From the NCBI GenBank assembly GCA_900545445.1, contig UQZH01000004.1:7352-71351 (forward strand): DNA of 64,000 nucleotides. The letters run 5' to 3'. Shown here piece after piece: positions 57,731 to 64,000 of this stretch. Each line of letters starts with the position of its first letter. Position 1 is the stretch's first letter. A model generated the notes under the pieces. It ran no database searches and was not told the origin of the DNA. It saw nothing but the letters and a program-made list of their open reading frames with translations. Made by a program: the position numbers and the translations under genes. The stretch comes from an uncultured Collinsella sp. Lineage in GTDB: Bacteria > Actinomycetota > Coriobacteriia > Coriobacteriales > Coriobacteriaceae.

Positions 57731-59542
57731 ATGAATACTTCAATTGACATTTCCCACATCCGCAACTTCTCGATCGTTGCGCACATCGACCATGGCAAGT
57801 CCACGATCAGTGACCGCATCCTCGAGCTCACCCATACCGTCGACGAGCGCGATATGGAGTCGCAGCTGCTCGACACCATGGATATCGAGCGCGAGCGCGG
57901 CATCACGATCAAGTCTAATGCCGTTCGCGTGTCCTATGACGCCGACGATGGTGAGACGTATCAGTTCAACCTGATCGATACGCCGGGCCACGTGGACTTT
58001 ACCTACGAGGTCTCGCGTTCGCTTGCCGCCTGCGAGGGTGCGGTGCTTGTCGTCGACGCCACGCAGGGCGTCGAGGCGCAGACCGTCTCCAACGCGACGC
58101 TCGCCATGAACGCCAACTTGGATATCGTGCCCGCTATCAACAAGATCGACCTGCCGTCGGCACACCCCGACGAGGTCAAGACCGAGATCGAGGACGACCT
58201 GGCGATTCCCGCCGACGATGCCGTATGCGTATCGGGCAAAACTGGCGAGGGTATCCACGACCTGCTTGAGTCCATCGTCTTTTTGATTTCACCGCCCAAG
58301 GGCGATGCGACGGCGCCGCTCAAGGCGCTCATCCTGGACTCGTATTTTGATGAATACCGCGGCGTCGTTGCCACGGTCCGTGTCTTTGACGGCTCCATCA
58401 AGAAGGGCGATACCCTGCTTATGATGCAGGCCAAGGGTGACTTTTTGGTCGATGGCGTGGGCGTCAAGCGTCCCGCCGAGACCCCGGTCGATGCTCTTAC
58501 GGTCGGCGAGGTGGGCTACGTGGTCACGGGCCTGAAGGACCCCGAGGCCGTTCACGTGGGCGACACCCTTACCTGGGCGTCGAATCCCTGCCCCGAGCCG
58601 CTTCCCGGTTACCGCGAGGTCAAGCCCATGGTCTATACGGGCCTGTTTCCGATCGACAACAAGGATTACGAGAACCTGCGCGACGCTCTCGATAAGCTGC
58701 ACGTCAACGACCCGTCGTTGGTGTGGGAGCCCGAGACCTCGGTGGCGCTCGGCTTTGGCTTCCGCGTGGGCTTCTTAGGCCTGCTGCATATGGAAGTCGT
58801 CAAGGAGCGCCTGGAGCGCGAGTTCAACCTTGACCTCATTGCTACGAGCCCTTCGGTGGACTATCACGTCTATAAGACCGACGGCGAGATGATTGATGTT
58901 CGCAGCCCGCAGGATCTGCCCGAGGCTACGCGCATCGAGCGCATTGAGGAGCCTTACCTCAAGGCCAAAATTATCTGCCCGCCCGAGTATACGGGTGCCG
59001 TCATGCAGCTCGCTATCGAGCACCGCGGCATTACAACTGACATGATCCATCTCACGAGCAAATCGGTCGAGATGCGCTTTGACATGCCGCTCGCCGAGCT
59101 CATCCTGGACTTCTTTGACCAGCTCAAGAGTCGCACCAAGGGCTATGCCTCACTCGACTACGAGTTCAACGAGTACCGTCCCTCCGAACTCGTCAAGCTC
59201 GATATTTTGCTTTCGGGCGATGAGGTGGACGCGCTTTCGTTTATCGTGCACAAGGATAAGGCCTATGGCCTGGCCCGCGGCCTGTGTGACAAGCTCAAGG
59301 AAATCATCCCGCGCCAGCTGTTCGAGGTGCCTATTCAGGGCGCCATCGGCAACAAGATCATTGCCCGCTCTACCGTCAAGGCGCGTCGCAAGGACGTTTT
59401 GGCCAAGTGCTATGGCGGCGATATCTCGCGAAAGCGCAAGCTGCTCGAGAAGCAGAAAGAGGGCAAGAAGCGCATGAAGGCCATCGGTTCGGTCGAGGTC
59501 CCGCAGGAGGCCTTTATGGCGATCCTAAAGGTAGACGAGTAA
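57731..59542 (+). CDS. lepA: Elongation factor 4 (LepA)
   Basis: A 603-residue translational GTPase that acts on stalled or assembling ribosomes. G motifs are VAHIDHGKSTISDRIL, RGITIKSNAV, LIDTPGHVDFTYEV and INKIDLPSA, followed by EF-G-like domains II, III and V and the LepA-specific C-terminal domain (ARSTVKARRKDVLAKCYGGD, KRKLLEKQKEGKKRMK). ATG 57731 gives MNTSIDISHIRNFSIVAH. The in-frame ATG at 57671 lies in the rpsT terminator and would add 20 unrelated residues. Confidence 0.97.
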   Translation: MNTSIDISHIRNFSIVAHIDHGKSTISDRILELTHTVDERDMESQLLDTMDIERERGITIKSNAVRVSYDADDGETYQFNLIDTPGHVDFTYEVSRSLAACEGAVLVVDATQGVEAQTVSNATLAMNANLDIVPAINKIDLPSAHPDEVKTEIEDDLAIPADDAVCVSGKTGEGIHDLLESIVFLISPPKGDATAPLKALILDSYFDEYRGVVATVRVFDGSIKKGDTLLMMQAKGDFLVDGVGVKRPAETPVDALTVGEVGYVVTGLKDPEAVHVGDTLTWASNPCPEPLPGYREVKPMVYTGLFPIDNKDYENLRDALDKLHVNDPSLVWEPETSVALGFGFRVGFLGLLHMEVVKERLEREFNLDLIATSPSVDYHVYKTDGEMIDVRSPQDLPEATRIERIEEPYLKAKIICPPEYTGAVMQLAIEHRGITTDMIHLTSKSVEMRFDMPLAELILDFFDQLKSRTKGYASLDYEFNEYRPSELVKLDILLSGDEVDALSFIVHKDKAYGLARGLCDKLKEIIPRQLFEVPIQGAIGNKIIARSTVKARRKDVLAKCYGGDISRKRKLLEKQKEGKKRMKAIGSVEVPQEAFMAILKVDE

Positions 59543-59546
59543 GTCC

Positions 59547-60590
59547 ATGGCGCTTTCTGAATACAGCAAGCGTCTGCTGGGCGCCTATGCCGAGCAGCCG
59601 TTCCTTATGGCTCCCATGGCGGGCGTAACCGACCCCGCCTATCGCATCATGTGTCGCCGCCGCGGTGCCAACCTTGCCTACAGCGAGATGGTGAGCGTTG
59701 CGGGCCTTGCCTATGCCAGCAACAAGACGTGGCGCCTGGTGTTGCCGGCCGACGAGGAGCAGCAGATCTGCGTGCAGCTCTTTGGTTCCAAGCCCGATCA
59801 GTTTGCGGGTGCCGTCGCTGCCGTCGAGGAACGCGTGGGCGATCGCCTGTCATTGATTGATATCAACATGGCCTGTCCGGCTCGCAAGGTCGTTACCAAG
59901 GGCGAGGGCTCGGCGCTTATGCGTACGCCCGACCTGGCCGAGCAGATTGTCGAGGCAGCGGTGGGCGCGGCGCATGTTCCCGTGACCGTGAAGATTCGCA
60001 AGGGCTTTTACGCCGAAGACCGCAATGCCGCGACGTTTGCCCAGATGCTCGAGGGGGCAGGGGCAGCTGCGGTGGCGGTGCACGGCCGCTGTGCCACGCA
60101 GCTCTATACGGGCCAGGCCGATTGGTCGGTCGTCGATGAGGTGGCCGACGCCGTCGAGATTCCCGTTATCGGTTCGGGCGATGTGTTCTGCGCCGAGGAT
60201 GCGGCGGAACGCCTGCGCAACTCGGGCGCCAGTGCCGTGTTTATCGCGCGCGGTATCTATGGCAACCCCTGGGTGTTCGGTGATGCTCGAGCCCTTGCAC
60301 TCGATGGCACGCCAGTACCGGTGCGTAGCTCGGTCGAGCGCCTGGATGCCCTGCGCGAGCACCTGACGCTCACGCATGAGCTGTTGCCGCTTATGTCACG
60401 TGCCCGCACGTACGCGAGCTGGTATCTTAAGGGCATGCCCCATGCCGCCGCCTGGCGCGCGCAGGTGGTGCGCTGCTCCACATACGAGGAGTTCATGGCA
60501 TTGGTCGATGATATCGAGCGCGATGTGGTGGCCTGCGAGGCCGCGCTTGCCGCCGGCGAGTCGGTGCCCGCTCATCCGCTGGAGGCCTAA
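59547..60590 (+). CDS. dusB: tRNA-dihydrouridine synthase (DusB-like)
   Basis: A flavin enzyme that reduces uridine to dihydrouridine in tRNA D loops. The 347-residue protein shows LMAPMAGVTDPAYRIMCRRRG, YSEMVSVAGL, LIDINMACPARKVV with the catalytic Cys, VTVKIRKGF, AVHGRCATQLYTG and VIGSGDVFCAEDA. It resembles DusB/Dus of Gram-positive bacteria, but the exact target uridine cannot be read. It starts 4 bp after lepA and is followed 2 bp later by hemW. Confidence 0.92.
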   Translation: MALSEYSKRLLGAYAEQPFLMAPMAGVTDPAYRIMCRRRGANLAYSEMVSVAGLAYASNKTWRLVLPADEEQQICVQLFGSKPDQFAGAVAAVEERVGDRLSLIDINMACPARKVVTKGEGSALMRTPDLAEQIVEAAVGAAHVPVTVKIRKGFYAEDRNAATFAQMLEGAGAAAVAVHGRCATQLYTGQADWSVVDEVADAVEIPVIGSGDVFCAEDAAERLRNSGASAVFIARGIYGNPWVFGDARALALDGTPVPVRSSVERLDALREHLTLTHELLPLMSRARTYASWYLKGMPHAAAWRAQVVRCSTYEEFMALVDDIERDVVACEAALAAGESVPAHPLEA

Positions 60591-60592
60591 CG

Positions 60593-61825
60593 GTGGCCGT
60601 TACCGCGCTGTACGTCCACGTGCCGTTTTGCGCCCAAAAGTGCCGATACTGCGACTTTGACTCACACAGTTTTGCTTCGTGCGACCTGAGTGCTGCGCTC
60701 GATGTCTATTTTGAGCAACTGTATGCGCGCCTCGATGCCTTTGGCGACGCAGGCGCGCTTGCGCAGGCCCGCACCGTCTATGTTGGCGGCGGTACGCCGT
60801 CGCTGGCAGGAGAGCGTCTGGTGGAGCTTGCCCGGCGTATTTGCATGTGGTGCAAGCCCGTTGAGTTTACCTGCGAGGCCAATCCCGAGTCGTTGACCGC
60901 CGGGCTTGCCACTGCGCTTGCCAAGGTCGGTGTCACACGCGTCTCTCTGGGAGTTCAAACCCTTGACAACGCCGAGCTTGCTGCGATTGGCCGTATTCAC
61001 GATGCCGATCGGGCGCTCGCTGCCATCACGACGGTTAAGGACGCTGGGCTCGATGTGTCCTGCGACCTGATGTGCGGACTTCCCGGGCAGACCGCCGTAA
61101 GCTGGCAACGCACGCTCGATGGCGTGCTGGCGGCGGCGCCGCATCATGTGTCGGTGTACCCGCTCACGCTCGAGGAGGGCACGCCGCTCTACCACATGGC
61201 GTGTCGCGACGAGTCGCTCGAGCCCGACGAGGATTTTCAGGCTGCGTGCATGGACGCGGCGCGTGAGTGCCTGGGTGCGGCCGGCTATCACCCGTATGAG
61301 GTGGCAAGCTACGCGCTCGACGGACATGAGTGTGCCCACAACATTGCCTATTGGACAGGACGGGGCTATCTGGGCTTGGGCCGCTCTGCCGCCGGTATGC
61401 TCGACGCCGAGGATTTCGATCGCTTGGCCGGGCTGTTTCCCGACGTGCCTGCTCGCGGCGATGCGTATCGCGTGCGCTTGGTGCAACGCGACGACGCCGC
61501 GACGACGTTTGATGCCGAGTATCTGTCGCAGCGCGAGGCTGCGGCCGAGGATTTGATGCTCGCCTGCCGCATGACGCGTGGCATTGGGCCCGATCTGTTG
61601 GTTCGCTCGGCAAGCGTGATCGCTGCAGACGAGCTGGTGGCGGCCTGTGACCGTGCGCTCGAGTTGGGTCTTGCCACTTGGGTGCCCGATTATGTCGAGG
61701 GGCATGCGGGGTGCGTCGCCTCGAAAGACGTTATTGCAGGTCGTGCCCACGCCCGTTTAGCGCCCACCCACTTGGGCTGGCTCGATGGAAATGTGCTGTT
61801 CGAGCTGTTTTGGGGTCTAGCTTAG
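60593..61825 (+). CDS. hemW: HemW-like radical SAM protein (heme chaperone family)
   Basis: A 410-residue radical SAM protein with the cluster motif FCAQKCRYCDFDSH, in which the Cys spacing CxxxCxxC is followed by the Phe-containing tail that distinguishes HemW from HemN. YVGGGTPSLAGERL, FTCEANPES and VSLGVQTLDNAELAAIGR follow, and the HemN C-terminal-like domain includes AHNIAYWTGRGYLGLGRSA. HemW inserts heme into respiratory proteins and is not a coproporphyrinogen oxidase. The lepA-hemW linkage is common. GTG 60593 is the start. Confidence 0.92.
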   Translation: MAVTALYVHVPFCAQKCRYCDFDSHSFASCDLSAALDVYFEQLYARLDAFGDAGALAQARTVYVGGGTPSLAGERLVELARRICMWCKPVEFTCEANPESLTAGLATALAKVGVTRVSLGVQTLDNAELAAIGRIHDADRALAAITTVKDAGLDVSCDLMCGLPGQTAVSWQRTLDGVLAAAPHHVSVYPLTLEEGTPLYHMACRDESLEPDEDFQAACMDAARECLGAAGYHPYEVASYALDGHECAHNIAYWTGRGYLGLGRSAAGMLDAEDFDRLAGLFPDVPARGDAYRVRLVQRDDAATTFDAEYLSQREAAAEDLMLACRMTRGIGPDLLVRSASVIAADELVAACDRALELGLATWVPDYVEGHAGCVASKDVIAGRAHARLAPTHLGWLDGNVLFELFWGLA

Positions 61826-61883
61826 GCCGCTCGGGTAGAATTACCGCAATATATACGCTGCTGTGAGCAGGAGGTTGCCGCGC

Positions 61884-62987
61884 ATGGCGACGATGAACGA
61901 AAAAGATTACTACGAGATTTTGGGTGTCTCCAAGGACGCCACCTCGCGTGATATACAGAAGGCCTTCCAGCAAAAGGCCCGCAAGCTCCATCCGGACGTC
62001 AACAAAGAACCTGATGCCGAGGAAAAGTTTAAAGAGGTTTCCGAGGCCTACGCCGTGCTTTCGGACGAGCAGAAGCGTGCACGCTACGACGCCATGCGCT
62101 CGGGCAACCCCTTCGCCGGCGCTCCTACGGCTTCGCCCTATGGCGGCGGCTACGCCGGGAGCGCAGGCTATGGTAATCCCTTTGAGGGCGGCTTTCCCTT
62201 TGGTGGCGCCTGGGGTCAGCCGCGTCGCGGGCAGACTGCCTATAATCCCGAGAACGGCGCCAACGTGGTCGTCGATATCAAGCTCGACGCCAAGGAGGCC
62301 AAGGGCGGTGCCCGCAAGACCGTCCGCTATACGCGCTTCGATACCTGTGGCCACTGTGGCGGCTCGGGTTCTGTTTCGTCCGAGCATGCACATACCTGTC
62401 CGAGCTGCGGTGGTCGCGGCCACATCGATGTCGACCTGTCCTTCCTGTTCGGTGCCGGCACGTTTCAGTCGGTCTGCCCCGAGTGCGGCGGTTCCGGTAA
62501 GGTCGTCGCCGACCCCTGCCCCGATTGCGGCGGCAGCGGCCGTGTCCGTGTGACCTCCGAGCAGACGATTGAGTTTCCTGCCGGTACGCACGATGGCGAC
62601 GAGGTCCGCATTGGCGGCATGGGTCACGCCGGCACCAACGGTGCCTCGGGTGGCGATCTGGTCGGCCGCGCTCATGTCGAGGCCGAGCGTCTGGAGGGCA
62701 AGGCCCGTACCGGTTTTTACCTGATGGGCATCGTGGCGCCGTTTTTGGTGCTGTCGGCCATCTCGGGCGTGTTCTCGGCCTTTGCCGTGATGTGCTTTAT
62801 TCCGTTTGCCATGGGCCTGTTCATGGTGGTCTCGGACGGCGTGCTGCACCGCAGCCTGCTGTGGTGGAAGCGCGGCGCGATGCAGTTTGCCAACGGTTTT
62901 GCCAACGGATTTATGTTTGCGCTCGTGTCGGTTTGGTTTGCGAGCTGCTCGCAACGTGCCATGCTTTCGCCCTACGCAATGCAATAA
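61884..62987 (+). CDS. DnaJ-like protein with C-terminal membrane segments
   Basis: A 367-residue unusual J protein. Residues 6-72 form a J domain with HPD at 36-38. A Gly/Phe-rich region (to about 115) and a substrate-binding part follow, then four CxxCGGxG zinc repeats (CGHCGGSG, CPSCGGRG, CPECGGSG, CPDCGGSG). The second substrate-binding domain is cut short after GGDLVGRAHVEAERLEG. In its place are hydrophobic stretches (GFYLMGIVAPFLVLSAISGV, FAVMCFIPFAMGLFMVV, ANGFMFALVSVWFASC), consistent with two or three membrane helices. ATG 61884 follows GCAGGAGG. The protein probably recruits DnaK to the membrane; this is inference. Confidence 0.85.
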   Translation: MATMNEKDYYEILGVSKDATSRDIQKAFQQKARKLHPDVNKEPDAEEKFKEVSEAYAVLSDEQKRARYDAMRSGNPFAGAPTASPYGGGYAGSAGYGNPFEGGFPFGGAWGQPRRGQTAYNPENGANVVVDIKLDAKEAKGGARKTVRYTRFDTCGHCGGSGSVSSEHAHTCPSCGGRGHIDVDLSFLFGAGTFQSVCPECGGSGKVVADPCPDCGGSGRVRVTSEQTIEFPAGTHDGDEVRIGGMGHAGTNGASGGDLVGRAHVEAERLEGKARTGFYLMGIVAPFLVLSAISGVFSAFAVMCFIPFAMGLFMVVSDGVLHRSLLWWKRGAMQFANGFANGFMFALVSVWFASCSQRAMLSPYAMQ

Positions 62988-63068
62988 CATCAACCCCTCT
63001 GTTTGCGGCCGGCCCAGCTTGGGTATAGGACGCACTGTGACAATAATGAAAGTCGGAAGGATTCGGTC

Positions 63069-64000
63069 GTGTCGGAAAATAGGGATTACTACGAGGTACT
63101 TGGCGTCGACAAGGATGCCGACGCGCGGACGATTAAGCGCGCGTTTCTAAAGAAGGCCCGTACCGTACACCCGGACGTTTCGGACGACCCCGAGGCCGAG
63201 GCCAAGTTCAAAGAGCTCAACGAGGCGTATTCCGTTCTTTCCGACGAGCAGAAGCGTGCTAACTACGACCGTTACGGCACCGCGGACGGCCCCGGTGGCT
63301 CTGGCTATGTCGACATCAACGATATCTTTGGTGGCATGGGCATGGACGACCTCTTCTCGTCGTTCTTTGGCGGCGGTGCCGGCGGTGGCGCCCGAAATCG
63401 CCGTGAGCGTCGTCGCGGCCGCGATATGGCCATCTCCCTTTCGGTGACCCTTGAGGAGGCGGCACTCGGTTGCAAAAAGACGATCAGCTATGACCGCCTT
63501 GCCCCCTGCGAGGATTGCAACGGCACCGGTAGGGCCGAGGGCGCACAGGAAAAGCAGTGCAGCCGCTGCCACGGCACGGGCTATGTGACGACGGTCCAGC
63601 GTTCTTTCCTGGGCCAGGTTCAGTCCTCTTCGCCCTGTCCCGACTGCCACGGCGAAGGCACGGTCATCGACCATCCCTGCGAGACCTGTGACGGTCAGGG
63701 CCGCACGCCTTCGCACGAAAAGATCGATATCGATATTCCCGCCGGCGTTTCGACCGGTCGCCAGCTGCGCGTGAGCGGTTTTGGCGAGGCCGGCCTTCGC
63801 GGCGAGCCGTCGGGCGACCTGATCGTCAACGTGCGCGTCGCCGACCACGAGCGTTTTAAGCGCAACGGCGACGACCTGTACCTCGTGAGCGATATCTCGA
63901 TTGCGCAAGCTGCGCTCGGATGCGAGATCGAGGTCGAGGGCATTATGCCTGACGAGGTCGTCAAGGTGTGCGTCCCCGCTGGCGCCCAGTACGGCGACAC
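63069..64000 (+). CDS. dnaJ: Chaperone protein DnaJ (3' end beyond the window)
   Basis: A normal DnaJ cut by the window edge after about 310 codons. The J domain (DYYEVLGVDKDADARTIKRA, HPD at about 35-37), the Gly-rich region with GGGAGGGARNRRERRRG, the four zinc repeats (CEDCNGTG, CSRCHGTG, CPDCHGEG, CETCDGQG) and the start of the second substrate domain are intact. GTG 63069 follows GGAAGGA by 6 bases. It sits 81 bp after the membrane-type J protein, so the two may derive from a duplication. No HrcA (CIRCE) or HspR site was seen upstream. Confidence 0.96.
   Translation, partial: MSENRDYYEVLGVDKDADARTIKRAFLKKARTVHPDVSDDPEAEAKFKELNEAYSVLSDEQKRANYDRYGTADGPGGSGYVDINDIFGGMGMDDLFSSFFGGGAGGGARNRRERRRGRDMAISLSVTLEEAALGCKKTISYDRLAPCEDCNGTGRAEGAQEKQCSRCHGTGYVTTVQRSFLGQVQSSSPCPDCHGEGTVIDHPCETCDGQGRTPSHEKIDIDIPAGVSTGRQLRVSGFGEAGLRGEPSGDLIVNVRVADHERFKRNGDDLYLVSDISIAQAALGCEIEVEGIMPDEVVKVCVPAGAQYGD

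Noticed and set aside
1..64000. CRISPR arrays, tRNA or rRNA genes, insertion sequences
   Set aside because: No regular repeat-spacer pattern, cloverleaf, rRNA segment or transposase was recognised in any gap.

Overview
The window reads as a contiguous stretch of core chromosome from a high-GC member of the Actinomycetota, most likely a gut Coriobacteriia of the Collinsella type. The taxonomic call is inference. It rests on the actinobacterial-type integration host factor (mIHF), the order pyrF-mIHF-gmk-rpoZ, the neighbourhood rplU-rpmA-obg-nadD-yqeK-rsfS, frequent UUG and GUG starts, AdhE-type fermentation, and a pyruvate phosphate dikinase paired with its PpsR regulator. No prophage, insertion sequence, CRISPR array, rRNA or tRNA gene was recognised. 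Nearly all genes are on the + strand; the exceptions are dinB, a phosphotransferase-like gene, adhE and rpmB.

Layout. 1-5.2 kb: end of a class B penicillin-binding protein, rodA, a DUF697-like gene, and the B12-binding radical SAM / DUF2344 pair. 5.2-9.3 kb: rplU, rpmA, obg, nadD, yqeK, rsfS. 9.4-10.6 kb: dinB on the minus strand. 10.8-13.3 kb: rpsP, khpA, rimM, trmD, lepB. 13.4-20.4 kb: glyQ, glyS, ppsR, ppdK. 20.5-23.3 kb: a large secreted protein with an aerolysin-like pore-forming segment, the most unusual gene here. 23.4-30.1 kb: rplS, rnhB, yraN, comM, dprA, trmFO, xerD. 30.3-40.4 kb: rpsB, tsf, pyrH, frr, uppS, cdsA, dxr, a site-2 protease with an inserted domain, ispG, proS. 40.5-44.5 kb, minus strand: phosphotransferase, adhE, rpmB. 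45.0-50.3 kb: pyrR-pyrB-pyrC-pyrK-pyrD-pyrF behind a structured leader. 50.6-53.0 kb: mIHF, gmk, rpoZ, thiI. 53.2-57.2 kb: comEA, comEC, holA. 57.4-64 kb: rpsT, lepA, dus, hemW, a membrane-anchored DnaJ-like gene, and the start of a normal dnaJ.

Themes. Most of the content is translation (ribosomal proteins L21, L27, S16, L19, S2, L28 and S20, elongation and recycling factors, tRNA modification, three aminoacyl-tRNA synthetase genes), cell envelope and isoprenoid synthesis (rodA, uppS, cdsA, dxr, ispG) and de novo UMP synthesis. A dispersed natural-transformation gene set (comM, dprA, comEA, comEC) is also present. Energy metabolism is represented by AdhE and the PpsR-PPDK switch.

The observations most worth following are the aerolysin-like secreted protein; a xerD gene with no AUG, GUG or UUG start in front of its first domain; a winged-helix-like insertion in the site-2 protease; a 29-bp perfect inverted repeat between adhE and rpmB; tandem TTTACC repeats plus a strong palindrome before ppdK; likely leaderless starts for lepA and dinB; a recurring TGCTAnnnT extended -10 promoter motif; and a DnaJ-like protein ending in membrane segments.
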